A stretch of DNA of 64,000 nt, from NCBI RefSeq assembly GCF_050947875.1, contig NC_134572.1, positions 161,035,105-161,099,104 on the forward strand, read 5' to 3'. The notes beneath the pieces are model-generated. The model did no database searches and was not told the DNA's origin. It was given only the letters and a program-made list of their open reading frames with translations. The translations under genes were made by a program, and so were the position numbers. The stretch comes from Dermacentor variabilis (lineage: Eukaryota; Arthropoda; Arachnida; Ixodida; Ixodidae). Of the stretch, positions 10,860 through 21,987 are shown piece by piece (the first letter of the stretch is position 1; every line of letters begins with the position of its first letter).

Positions 10860-11531
10860 CTTCACCATCAAACACCCTTCCGAGGGAAATCCTCTTATTA
10901 CAAAAAACTCACTTTTCTTCATGTTAATTTTAAGTGGTGCCGTGGTTAGTGCCTCGAGCTCGTCACACAAATCACACAAATGTTACTCGTGCTTTTCCCT
11001 TGTCCTGAAGAAGGCGATGATACAATCCACACATACATTGCGAAATTTCACAATGAATTTACTGGGAGTTTCGTTCATAATCTTATGGAACCACAACCCA
11101 GAATTCTTTCAGCCAAATGATAACACCGATTATACTCGTAGATGTCGAATGGTGTGACAAATGGCGTAAACTTCTTCGTCTCTTCTTTCATTGGTACTTG
11201 CCAGTACCCCTTGCATAAGTCTATACGTGAAAACCATTCGAAACCTCCCATCACTGATGTCATCTGTCCTAGTCATCGGGTGTGGAAAAAGATCGGCCTG
11301 CTTGTTTATCATTCGGTAATCGGTGCACAGTCGGAATGATCCATCTTCCTTTGGTACGATGGTAATAGGGGAAGCAAAACCGGATGTCGATGGCCTAATG
11401 ATCCTTGCTTCTAACATGCCTTGAAGTTCTTGCCTTAGCCATACTTTCTTTTCACGGCTGAGACCATACGGCTTTTTCGCGGAACAAGAACGGCACCTCA
11501 ATCGTGGTTGTGGCTTCGGTATAGGGCCCAA
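10860..11531 (-). pseudogene. Gypsy B reverse transcriptase
   Basis: N-terminal RT is readable at 11130-11531: KKPYGLSREKKVWLRQEL, ARIIRPSTSGFASPITIVPK, GSFRLCTDYRMIN. Further on it is frameshifted (YWQVPM near 11200). The YxDD site near 11020-11035 is scrambled: the minus strand reads TATGTGTGGATTGTATCATC where YVDD-type coding is expected. The polymerase active site is therefore lost. Confidence 0.78.
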
Positions 11532-11705
11532 TGCAGATTAACTCGGGGAAGTTCAGCAGCACGTGTTCTGCGCATGATGGCTTTCATTCGTCGGGTTTTT
11601 CCGTCAAACACATATCTTGCTCAGGTTTTTCAAGTCACCTCGTCATTGCATAGTATGTCGATCTTCATATTCTTCATGTGAGGTGGCGGTAAAAAAAGCC
11701 GAAGT

Positions 11706-12335
11706 TCAGCGCTGACACGACGAGCGCTTCCACCTTGACTTCTGACCTTCAAACTCAGGAGTTGCCGTTGTCCATTTCTGGTAATCCCGAGGGGAACCAT
11801 CGTAGCTACACACACGAATAGGCTTTCCGGATATGATGCTGGTTAACTCCACTATAGTTTCATTACATAGGCTCACGCAAGCACCAGTGTCAATCAATAC
11901 TGACATGTTTCGGTTGCTTACGAGCATCGGCGCTGTGAGAACACCTAATTTAGCAAGGAACATCGTTTCTTCAGCATATGGGTGAGATTCAGTAGTGCCT
12001 CGACTATTTGTGGTATGGCTCTTTGTGAAGTACCGAGCCTTGCGCGGATTTGTCGCTCGGTCTAGACTTGTGACTCTTGTCTGTTTTGATGGCACATTAA
12101 AATCTCTCGTCATGACGTAGGCGAGTGACTGAAGCAGTTGGTTCCTTGTGCTTGGCGACTTAGCTAGAGCTGGTTTCTGGCACTCTCTTGTCATAACGAG
12201 TATAATGAGGGCGATGACTGACAAATCTAGAAGTTTGGGCTCGGCTGTACAAATTAAATGCCACTTTTCCAACCCATACTCTATCATGGTTATTGCTTTC
12301 TTTCCGTAGAATGTGGCGTCATTCCAAAGTTCCAC
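11706..12335 (-). pseudogene. Gypsy B gag C-terminus and aspartic protease
   Basis: A minus-strand frame of 209 codons. The first part resembles the end of a gag (LWNDATFYGKKAITMIEY). The protease site VLIDTGACVSLC maps to about 11868-11903, with the catalytic Asp-Thr-Gly intact. The protease would cleave the Gag-Pol polyprotein. Downstream, the frame shifts before RT. Confidence 0.78.
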
Positions 12336-12980
12336 GGGATTCTTTTTGAATGCTCGAGCGAAACTCTCCTTCCACTCATTCCATGGTTCATTGAACTGTG
12401 AACTTAACCGAAGATCGTACTATTTCCATGCGTTGCCACACAGAAATGCCCCCATGTTCTGTATGCGATCTGCATCACTTAACCATTGGTTCGGGGAGCA
12501 AAGCATACTCATAAAAATGAAGCTAGGTATGTACACCGGCCGAATCGCCATCAAATATGTCTGGTTTTATGAAATACTGTTCTCTCTTGTTTGCAGATCA
12601 TGACAGCGTAACAAGATCTGCCAGCTGCTGCTGTTGCTTCATCTGGTATTCCTGAACGTCAAGCAGTGCGTTCAGAACACTTATATCACTGTCTGGCAGC
12701 GTTACAGCTAGCTGAGTTTCATGAGTTAAGATGGGTCCGTTAAAACAAGTTTCAGACTCGTCTTGTTCATTGGAGGCAGGAACAGTACGTTTAGTGACGG
12801 TGTCATCAGCCGTAAACGCGGAGGCATTTGAAACGCTCCATAGAACATCAGGTGTGGCGACCTCCTCCAGTGGCCCGACATGTTGCTCGTCACTTGCTTT
12901 GTAGCCTTCCATGATGGTTCGTCCTTCGTTGAACGCGATGTTCATGGTCTTCTCCACAGGTTCCTGTTGTCGACTGCGCC
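12336..12980 (-). pseudogene. Gypsy B gag N-terminal region
   Basis: A minus-strand frame at 12598-13020 shows an acidic, Gln-rich sequence (EYQMKQQQQLADL), followed in another frame (about 12320-12600) by PWNEWKESFARAFKKNPVEL, which reads as gag. No clear zinc knuckle. Assigned mainly from its position between the primer site and the protease. Confidence 0.55.
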
Positions 12981-13483
12981 AATGTAAAGATTTCACTAGG
13001 GTACTGACGGTAGAACCCATATATTGCTACATTCCTCCGGCTAACCTCGTCTTCTTCTTCTTCATTACCCCGGTGGCGATGTGGATCGCCACATTTCATG
13101 CTGCTGTTTGAGCATATGGTGAATAGTAGTAATACATTTTCAATTAATGGTCGGCCAAACCATTTGGCAGGGGCGAACATTTGGACTAGTGGACTTGTCT
13201 TTGTTATAGCAACAAATGCTTTCCTTGCGAGCGTTTTTATAGCTCGCTTTCCCTCACCCACCTTGAGGAAGAATAAGTGAGCGCGCACGCAGAATGAGGC
13301 AAGCCGCAATGTTCGAAAAACGGAACAGTTTTTTCTTAGTATACGAAGGGAATGAAGGGGGAAGAGTGTGTGCTGTTTCTTCTTCTGGAATGTGCGTGTG
13401 ACACAAAAAACGAAGAAGAATGTTCACGTATGTGCTTTCCTCGTGTGAACGATAGACTAATTTTTACGACATAACAATGTTTT

Positions 13484-13643
13484 AATTATGGTGTTTTACG
13501 TGTCAAAACCACTTTCTGATTATGAGGCACGCCACAGTGAAAAACTCCGGAAATTTAGACCACCTGGGGTTCTTTAACGTGCACCTAAATCTAAGTACAC
13601 GGGTGCTTTCGCATTTAGCCCGCATCGAAATGCGACTGCCGTG
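13484..13643 (-). mobile_element. tRNA-derived SINE, family 2, head-truncated
   Basis: The forward strand begins AATTATGGTGTTTTACGTG and continues through CCACCTGGGGTTCTTTAAC to TGCCGTGGCTATC. This is the body of the family seen complete at 13700, 26909, 38634 and 61206. The tRNA-like head is missing. Confidence 0.75.
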
Positions 13644-13699
13644 GCTATCACATAACAATAACTAGAATCTTCGCATAGTAAGTGGAACAATTGAAGCTA

Positions 13700-13930
13700 A
13701 ATTATGGTGTTTTACGTGCCAAAACCAAGATATGATTATGAGGAACATCAATGCGGCAAACCCCGGAATAATTTTGACCACCTGGAGTTTGTTAACGCAC
13801 CCCCAATGCAAGGGCACAGGCGTTTTTTTGCGTTTCGCCCCCATCTAAATGCAGCCGCCGCATCCGAGTTTCGGTCCTGCAACCTCGCGCTTAGCAACAC
13901 AACACCATAGCCACTAAGCCACTGCGGCAG
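13700..13930 (-). mobile_element. tRNA-derived SINE, family 2
   Basis: The body starts AATTATGGTGTTTTACGTGC and the tRNA-like head is at the right end (forward ACCATAGCCACTAAGCCAC, the complement of a box A-type TGGCTTAGTGGC). Box B is diverged (forward GAGTTTCGGTCCTGC). About 230 bp. Confidence 0.8.
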
Positions 13931-15344
13931 GTACAGTAAGTGAAACCGCACACCAGAGAAGGAAAGAAATGGCCATGACACAGAAGTAATATTTCCGAAA
14001 AAACAAAGAGAGGGGGCGCGTCAGGGGTCCTTTTGTTTCTTTGAACAAGGAAAAGATGACGCAGTTTCGCGCAAAAGACGAAGTCGTATTGCAATAACAG
14101 GTTATGAGACAGCTATGCTAAGTAAAGAATGTAGATTAATCACACCTATAAACTTGTAATGATTCACTTACTAAACTAACTAAACTAACAAGCATGGTGT
14201 CACGCGTGTAGAGGCAAACATGAACTGACACGATAACTAACACTCGCAGCCAAACGCTTGCGTGAGGGAGAGCGGCCGCAGAAACGAGCGAATTGCGCTT
14301 AATGCAGTCCGTCGCTATGGCGCGAAGTTAGCGGCGAGAGCACAGCGCACACGAAGCCATCAGCCCTCGGGGCACGTAGACTCTGCATACCGCAGACCAC
14401 TTTCAAGATAGAGCCCGCACGCCCTCGCTCAACCACTCCATACGCTGCCACCGCAGGCACAGAGTTTCATATCATTACTAAAGGGAACTGTCGCTCTAGT
14501 GGCTACGAGAGTTTTAAGCAGGGCAGGCTGTTCAACCAGCATTGGATTATTGGGCGTTGCAAGGGTTTGCCTAAACTTCGTTTTTCTTGCTTTAAATTGC
14601 TTTGTGACTTTTCAAAGCGCTCATTTTAAAGAAAGTACTGCGTTTTAGGTAAGTTAGTGAACGTCATTCAAATTGCCCGAAGGCAGGTTCCGAGCACAGG
14701 ACCTCTAACACAAAAGCCCGATATCGAAACCATAACGCCATGGAAGCATGGGAAAGTGGAACGACTGCAATTACCAGTGATTCTGCGTGCTTGCAGTTTC
14801 ATTACCATCTGCATTAAGTAATTTACTTTGAAATGTAGGCCAATTTAGGTGCAGATAAAGCGTAATAAACGAAGCCACAAGAACGTCTGAAGCCCAGCAC
14901 GAAGATTAGACAAATCCTCGTACTACCCATGATTTCCTTGGTAGTTAAACAATCGAAGCGCCAGAAATCCCTCTAGTAATTGTAATAAACTCTTTGTCCA
15001 CAGGGGCCGAACACTCCTTGCAACCTTGCGCTCTTTATAAGACAGCGCGCTTCTTCGCCTTCGCCCCTTGCGCGTGTGAGATCAAGGTACCACTCTTCTC
15101 GGCTCACCTTTGCACGCTTTCACTCGAACCCATGGCACACGGCGCGTAGACGAAATGTTATCGCGCTTCGGCTTTACAAGGAAAACCACGTCGATGCCGA
15201 CAGCGGCAGCAATGCGCCTCGAGTGTCCATATAATTGCTATCGCAACAAAATATGTTGTTCCGAGGCGTGCATCTACGAGACTATATGTGTGCATGTTCT
15301 CTTGATCGTTTTTTTTTCGAATTTTATGACTTCATGGAATAAAA
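13931..15344. other. No recognisable gene
   Basis: About 1.4 kb of mostly unique-looking sequence. No known coding family, no clear terminal repeats. Confidence 0.45.
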
Positions 15345-15548
15345 CATTGGAAGAGGCGCTCTTCTTCCGTCGTGTAAGTAAACTAAGCACGTCTGCCATT
15401 TCACACCGGAGAGAACAGTGTCCATTATCCGCTGAAATGTGGCAGGTGCGGTACGTAGGCCGAATGGGAGGACATTAAATTCATATAATCCATCTGGCAT
15501 CACAAATGCTGTTCTTTCGCGGTCGCGGTCATCTATTTCCATCTTCCA
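15345..15548 (-). pseudogene. Gypsy C RT, C-terminal half of the palm
   Basis: The minus strand reads MEIDDRDRERTAFV, PDGLYEFNVLPFGLRTAPATF, and WQTCLVYLHDGRR where gypsy RTs have YLDD. The second catalytic-box residue is His instead of Asp, and the sequence is lost just after it. Upstream continuation lies at 21683 across the inserted element. Confidence 0.82.
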
Positions 15549-15551
15549 TTA

Positions 15552-16500
15552 TGCCCCAACCACTGGCACGCGCCGGAAAGCTTCGGCGCGCGCCGAAGGG
15601 TCAAATGCGTCAAAGCGTCGGTCGGAAACGCGGCGAAGCGGAACGTCGCGCAGCGATTATGTCTACTGCCGATGCTAGAAGTTTGCCGACGCGCGGCGAA
15701 GCTGCGCCGGCGTGCACCAATGAGAGGCTGCAACGAGTCGCACGCGTCAACCAATCGAAGGCTGCGCAGCCTCCGGCTGCTATGCCTGTAATGGCCGCCC
15801 AAGCGGAGGCTCCGGCATCAACGATCGTCCGAGTTTTTTGGACGCACGACGCGCGCGACAGTGTTCCTAAAAGACAGTGTTGTAATAGTAGGCCGACAAC
15901 GACACGACCGACCGACCGACGACAGTGGGTTGTGGCAGTGCGACGTGGATCCGAAGCGACTTCGAACGACGCCGACTAATCCAACCTGCCCACTGGGTTC
16001 CGCCGGGCTCAGTGCGATCGTCTGCTAAAACAGCCAACCGAATCACGATTACCGCAACGTCTGTGCTTGTTGTGTGTGTATTTTGTTGTGCCCAAAACGA
16101 ATGGAAACATGTTTACGAGTTCCGAAGTCTGGATAATCAGCACTCGCCTATCGCCGATGTTGTTTACGTTACGCGTAGGCCTAGCGGGTCCATCGAGTTC
16201 GTAACTGACGAGTGAACGAGGCCAGCTAAGAAACTCTGTCGAAGGAAGTGAATTTTCAGGTCCGTTTGGTGCTGCAGTGATTTAAAATATGGCACTCCTG
16301 ACTTCGTGTGATGTGTGATGTGGTGAATGAACCGTGTGGAAGTTGGGTTGGTCAACCGCGGCGTGTTTCGTGTGGTGTCGGTTGACTCAAGTGTCACGGC
16401 CAAGCTCTGCGCTGTTTCCAGTGGTAAAGATAACTTCCGAAAGCGAAATACACTAGTAGCCGAACTATTACAAGTACTTACATAATCAGCCGTGCCGCCT
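15552..16500. other. GC-rich left arm of the 6.1-kb TIR element
   Basis: CpG-dense, with short direct and inverted motifs such as CGGCGCGCGCC and GACCGACCGACCGAC near 15905. There is no long convincing protein. It resembles a promoter or 5' UTR, but that is inference from composition. Confidence 0.35.
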
Positions 16501-17204
16501 GTTTCAGCTGACACTGCGCTCTTCTATTCGGCATGTGAATCCAGTTCAGTACAAGTTCACTGTACTCATTCACTCACTTCTTTCTAGTGCGTCCGTCTTT
16601 TGGGCTAGTTGGGCATAAATCGCTCGTGTAGCAATCAAGAACACTGACGCACTGAAGCATACGTGACAATGCAGTCATGTTTGAGTCAGTGTGTCGTTAT
16701 AGTTGAGCACTGCAAAAAGAAATTATCTGTTTTCAACGTATACCCTGTGTGCAGTGCATAGCAGGACCTGCATCATGCAAGACCTATGCGTGTAGCAGCG
16801 TATACCACGATTGCTTCGATGCCCGCTTCAGAAGCAGCAAATACTGAGTCAATGAAACTGTAATTGATTCTTTATCTCACTTTTTGCTTATGGAAAGTGT
16901 AGATGGTGTGAGTGCATTGTGGGGAAGGTGAAAAGGTGTCGTCAGTGTTTTGTGCAGTCAGTATGCTTAAACTGCTGGAATCCCTTCAGCTTCTACTAAA
17001 ATGTTTCTTGCTGCGATACTATAAATTGTAGTCAGGACAAAGATCTACTCAAAACCAAGTTACTAATGCATCTGCGCAGAATGTGTTTGATTAACAAGTT
17101 GACGCTTCCACAACAACAATATGCCGATGCACAGCATATGTGCTTACAATAAATACATTCCGTAAAGGTGAACGACTGGGATCAAACTTTGTAGTAGCAC
17201 CGTA

Positions 17205-17880
17205 AAAAGTGCTGCCATGCGTATCAGCCACAACGAAACTGCTGCACGTCCAACCTTCTTCCTTGGAGGCACTTCTATAAAGACTGTTCGGGCCCTTCCC
17301 ATTCTGGGTGTAGCATTTAGCTGTTCTCTCAACTTTTCCGCATATGTCACCAGCACTGTATGTAAGCACCGGCCCTTTCTTGGGTTTGTGTCGCGTGTCT
17401 CCCTTCCCTGATGACCTAAGGTTTTCCGAGCACTCTACACTTCTATCATTCTGTCACGACTTGAGTACTGCTCATCAGTATAGTTCCCGTACCAAACTAG
17501 CGACGCTAACAAACTCAAGCTTGTTCAGCGCCGGACAATACGCACCCTTTACTCCCGTCTTTTCGGTTGTCACAAGCTCATGCCAGCCTTCTAGGATTGC
17601 CTCAAACCACTCAAGTAGCACACCCTGCAATACCAGCGCAACATTGCACTAGTCTATACTGTAGGGTGCTTGACGACTCTCTGGACAGCACTAATATTTC
17701 TTCAGTTCGTCTGAACAAGTGGTCAGCACAGTCTGAGCCCTCATCGCGCCTCTATGGCCCGACACCACAACTCCATGATTATATCTGGCATGCAGAGCTT
17801 TCTCTCCACCCCCCTGGCGATTTGGATTCTCCTTCCTTGGAACCAGACTGAATTGGCACTCGTGTGTGTTGTGCACCTGT
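17205..17880 (+). pseudogene. CR1/L2-like LINE, RT C-terminal fragment
   Basis: Plus-strand reading across several frames gives RPTFFLGGTSIKTVRALPIL, GVAFSCSLNFSAYVTSTVC, GFVSRVSLP, a shifted segment resembling LEYCSSV followed by QRRTIRTLYSRLF, and then NSMI. This order (LGVTFD-like box, then helical thumb, then QRR) is that of LINE RT C-terminal regions. Frameshifts are frequent. It lies inside the 6.1-kb TIR element, so it was either carried by it or inserted later. Confidence 0.7.
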
Positions 17881-18059
17881 GAAATGTGTGCGTGTGTGCC
17901 GTGCTGGGTTATTGAGCAAGTGTGTGTGCACATGGAGAGGAAGGAAGTGTCTTCTGCATCCCAAATTCCTGTTCTAGATGGCTGGTTATCAGATGCTCTA
18001 ACATACAGGCATCAGCCTTCTTTTTAGTCTAGTGTGCCAAGTTACCACTAAGATTATTA

Positions 18060-19860
18060 TTGTTGTTATTATTATTATTGTTATTATTAGAATCATCACT
18101 TTGACCACGTTGATTGTGTTGAAGCCAGCGTGACACATAATTCAAAATATTTCTGGAGCTTTGTGGGCTCTCCCTTCTAAAAAGACTGCCAAAGATGTAC
18201 GTCTTCTTCATGGAAATAGTGGTGTTGTCTCGAACACTGCTGATGCCTTTGCAGAACATTTCTGTTTGCTATATGGTGTGAAATATGCTTCAAGTAACCT
18301 TCCTTCTCAGTCTGGCGCAGTGTATGCTAACAGTCAATGAAAACCTCGTTTCCAAGTATATGAAGTGCCTTAAACTTTGCCTTAAACTTTCCCTTTCTTG
18401 TGGTGCTGATGGTATTTCCTCCGCAGAGCTTAACCCTTTGAGACGCTGTCTACACAATTGGGCACAGCAGGAGCGTGCATCAATAGCAAAAGCACTGATG
18501 AAAGTAATGGTATTTAAAATGTGTTTCATACATCTTGAAACACTTATTGGAACTGTGCTGCAATTTTGAATAACGTGCAGAATGTTTTAACAAAATGAGT
18601 GGGAAGGTAGACGGCTGGGTGTTGTTACTCTGTGTCAGTACGTTGTATGTAGCGAGTTCACTTCTTTCATTGTTTTTTACAATGTCGTGCACCAGGCATA
18701 ATTGTCAAGTGGCTGGATAAGTGCTTTTCAAGCTTTTCAAAACACGATATAGTAGATGTTCTCATATTTTGTGTTCCTGTAGTGAGTTTTCGCATGGAGT
18801 CGAAATTTTGTAAACTTGACAAAACTCGCTAAACAATTGAAAATTCTTAATATTTGCTGCAACTGTACACTTTCTACGATTCTGAGTATGCAAGAGATGT
18901 GGTGAAAGCAACTTTTCAGTCAACGGGATAAAGTGGTGTCTGAAAGGGTTAAGACGTATGGAAGCATACTTGTTCCTCATTCTCACAAGCATCTTCAATA
19001 GTTCCCTAAAGTCTAGTACCTCTTCTAGCACTCGGAAGGTAGCATGAGCATTGCCCATGCACAAATCAGGTGCTGGATGTGCAGTTACTAACTGCCGACC
19101 TATATCTATCCTCTTCAGTGCGTCAGGTGTTTGAATCGATATGGGATTCCTTGCTTTCTGTTAGTGCTGAGAGCATTTTAATAAATGAACAGCATGACTT
19201 TGTGTGCCGACAACTTAAAAACTATTTCAGACTGTCAACAGTGTTCACCACTGCATCGACTTCCAAAAAGACATTTTTTCACTCTCAAACTGGTGCAGAA
19301 AACATAAGTACTCTTAAATGCTTCCAACACTATGGCATTAAGTTATATGCACAAAACGCACCATGTGAAATTTTGATACACCCTACGTGATGCTCCACTC
19401 CTTAGGGTCGATGAAATGAAAGATCTTGGTGTGTACTTCGACAAACTGCTAAGCTTCTCTTCACATAGATAATTACACAAGATGCCCTTCACGCTCTTGG
19501 AATTGCTTGCCGTATATTGCATGATTTCCACTCACCTGTTGTGTTTCTGAAATTCTGCTGTGTGCCTCCAACTACTAGAGTATGCCTCTGTAGGAGGGGG
19601 GTGCAATGAGCAAATCTAATTCTGACCTCATTGAACGCATCCAGAATAAAATGATGTCTATCTTCAAGCACCACTTTTGCCATTCTGGCAACCACAGTTG
19701 AGCCTTCTCAAATATACTTCAACTCGCACCTCTAGATTCAAGTCTTAATTAATCGCACCTTTTGTTCCTGTATAAGGTGGTCCATGACATTATACATTCC
19801 TTAAAGCTCGTTAAGTGCACCAGTACAAAGGCTCTCTAGCTGTTCCTGGGCACTACAATG
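18060..19860 (+). pseudogene. CR1/L2-like LINE RT, split by a MITE
   Basis: The plus strand shows a linker (SFVGSPKKTAKDVRLLHGNS, frame as read), ADAFAEHFCLLYG, then CGADGISSAEL, the GPDGI-type RT box. Coding is interrupted at the TTAA at 18430 and resumes after 18952 with LKTYGSILVPH, then RPISILSSVRQVFESI-like text in shifted frames. It continues through INEQHDFV (about 19180) and KDLGVYFDKLLSF (about 19420) to a decayed C-terminus. Same family type as 17205-17880. Many stops and shifts. Confidence 0.7.
18434..18948. mobile_element. TTAA-flanked MITE, piggyBac-like
   Basis: 515 bp between TTAA at 18430-18433 and TTAA at 18949-18952. The termini are CCCTTTGAGACGC (left) and, reverse-complemented, CCCTTTCAGACAC (right). 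A TTAA duplication with CCCTTT ends is the hallmark of piggyBac elements (established). No transposase is seen. The flanking LINE coding joins across one TTAA copy. Confidence 0.75.
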
Positions 19861-21540
19861 AAAATTTGAATGATTGATTATTATTGTAGTATAAAATTGT
19901 GCTATTTAAGTATGTACTAGTATACTATTTTAGTGCAGTAGCTTTTGTGCAATTAAAAAAAGGGCATGAATTAAGAAGAGAGAGAGAAAATCATAAATGA
20001 AAGGTAGGGAGGTTAGGAGGCACCATGGATGCTGACCTTGTTAGAGAAGGACGCCTGTGGTCGTCGTTCTGGCATGAATTAGGAAAGTGCAATAATATGC
20101 TATGTGCCTGATCATATGCATTGTGCTATTAATTTCTTCTGAGTTTTAATAATGGCTGGCTACTGTATGCAGTTTTGTGCAATAAAATATGCCACAGCAA
20201 TTATTGCGTGCCTCGCAGAACAAATTGAATATATCTTTCTCAGTCAAGACATCATAGCAGGCTGAAAACAATAAACTGCAATTTTTCTTTTTGTGGTGAC
20301 GAAGTGTATAAATTGTGAAAATAACCTGTTTATATATTTCTTATACTATGCAAATGAGCTGCTCCCACACATGCAAATAAGTGCTTCAATAGTACAACTT
20401 GGCAAAGGGCAACGAAAGACTCCTATTAAAACCCTCTAATTCTCAAGCTTGTATTATCTGACGGTATGTCATTTCATTAATGTAAAGAAAGGCAAACTTG
20501 ATATGTGGAAACCAGTTACAATAGAACATGGCCCTTACACTGTGAAAATGTTTTGTAGCAATAAACTCAATGTGAAGGCCTCCAGATGCGGTGTTGATGC
20601 ATCAAAACAACCTAGAATAATGGAGGTGCTCCATGGGCTAGATTTGGCAGAATCAAGAATTGGGGGGAGACAAGATACGAATTACATACATTTTAGCTAT
20701 TCTAGTTTTTTTTTTTTTGTGAGTGCTACAGGTGTTTCAATTCTGTTTTGCTGATTTTCTCAGAAGCCACTTTTTCACGTTTCTCTCATGCACCAACAAG
20801 CATAATTATATTGACACGGATGCTTTATCTGTATCCGGTTACCGTATTTCACCGGCTAAAAAATGTTAAAACGTTATCGCTCGGTGCAGGATGCGCCTGA
20901 ACGTATCGGAAGTTTCGCGAATGTTATCGATGGTTCTGTCTGTTGTCGACGAACCTTGCTAATCTGATTGCATACGCGACACGAATTGTGTTGTAGTTTC
21001 TGGAAGCCGCGCGGGCACCAGCGAATAGGCTGTAACTTTCGACGACTGACGTATGCAAACCGACGCGCTTGACCAGCAGATGAGATTTTCTACGATTGCC
21101 GACATTGCTCGCCGCTATCGTTGCGATTGAGCCGGCACTATTTATTTACCGTCACTACTACGTGGCAATATTTCCAACACAGATTTTTTTCAGTTATACC
21201 ATTGCACGCCTAATTCTTACATAGTTGGCTGTGCAATAAGCTACCAAAAAATGAAATGGTACAACAGTTTTTGATATATGGCATCGTCGTGCAGGTGTTT
21301 GCAAAGCGATCTTGCAGACAGACGACGCGCGAGCGCTGATGTCGATATTTTGTACACTATTGTTACTTCAAAAATAAAAACGAACTGTTACGGCAGGTGT
21401 ATATTCATTATGCAAACGTGTTTTTTGTATCTAAAAGCACATACAGATCACAACCTTATTGTTTCAAGCTTAGTTTACAACAGGCTGTTTTAGGCCGGAC
21501 TTTGACGGATGAAGACGGAATAGTCCAGCAACAGTGCGCC
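19861..21540. other. Right interior of the 6.1-kb TIR element, no recognised gene
   Basis: AT-rich sequence. An open plus frame of 101 codons at 20449-20754 resembles nothing I know. The stretch from about 20820 to 21180 is richer in CpG. No catalytic DDE-type blocks were noticed, but introns or decay could hide them. Confidence 0.35.
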
Positions 21541-21682
21541 GCAGCCGAGGAGCGAGCTTCGGCGCGCGTCGGAGCTTGTCTCCAGTGGTTGCGCGCCCTT
21601 TCCCTCCAGCCGAAGCGAAGCGACGCGTTCGCTTGCCAGCGCGCGCCGAAGCTTTCGGCGCGTGCCAGTGGTTGGGGCATTA

Positions 21683-21930
21683 CCCTCACCTAAGATTCAA
21701 ATAGGTGAAAAATGAAATAGGCGAAAACGGTGCAGACGGTCCGGAGCGTAATCGATCCATGGCAGGGGATAAACGTCGCGTTTGTTGGCAGGATTAAGCG
21801 GTTGATATTCTACACAAACGCGTAGTGTATTGTCTTTCTTTTCAACTAACGCAACGGGGGACGCCCATGGACTTATGAACCGCTGAATCAGGTCATCATT
21901 GATCATGTCTTGAACCTGGTGCTTTATCAC
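21683..21930 (-). pseudogene. Gypsy C RT, N-terminal half
   Basis: The minus strand reads MIKHQVQDMINDDLIQRFIS, PWASPVALVEKKDNTLRVCV, EYQPLNPANKRDVYPLPWID, then a frameshifted DLRSGYW equivalent up to the TTA junction at 21680-21682. The motifs are those of Ty3/gypsy RT. The rest of the enzyme lies at 15345-15548. Confidence 0.85.
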
Positions 21931-21987
21931 CTCCCATTCCGTAAGCGAAATACAGCAGGGATGTTGACGAAAACGGCATGCTGACTT

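Larger units (their letters stand above)
8911..13066 (-). mobile_element. Degraded Ty3/gypsy element B
   Basis: A minus-strand element with gag, protease, RT, RNase H and integrase remnants in canonical gypsy order. The ends share about 80 bp of direct repeat (8911-8990 and 12983-13066, around CGGTAGAACCCAT and TTCCTCCGGCTAACC), taken as short or partial LTRs. Just inside the 5' repeat the minus strand reads TTGGCGCAGTCGACAACAGG (12963-12982), a probable primer site different from that of the other gypsy elements here. All frames are broken by stops and shifts, so this is an old copy. Confidence 0.8.
15552..21679. mobile_element. 6128-bp TIR element of unknown class, TTA duplication
   Basis: The left end (15552 onward) starts TGCCCCAACCACTGGCACGC. 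The right end, reverse-complemented from 21679, starts with the same bases. The inverted repeats match for about 40 bp with one single-base gap, then fade into GC-rich sequence. It is flanked by TTA at 15549-15551 and 21680-21682. A 3-bp TTA duplication suits PIF/Harbinger-like elements, but I recognise no transposase. The left kilobase is GC- and CpG-rich like a promoter or 5' UTR; the interior has LINE fragments and a MITE. It may be a non-autonomous element or one whose enzyme is too decayed or intron-split to see. Confidence 0.85.

Noticed and set aside
15438..15979. Arg-rich open frames in the GC-rich left arm
   Set aside because: Overlapping frames on both strands in CpG-dense TIR sequence, with no conserved motif.
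18762..19064. A minus-strand 100-codon protein (MCMGNAHATFRVLEEVLDF)
   Set aside because: It crosses the MITE right end and the antisense of LINE coding sequence, so it is a chance frame.
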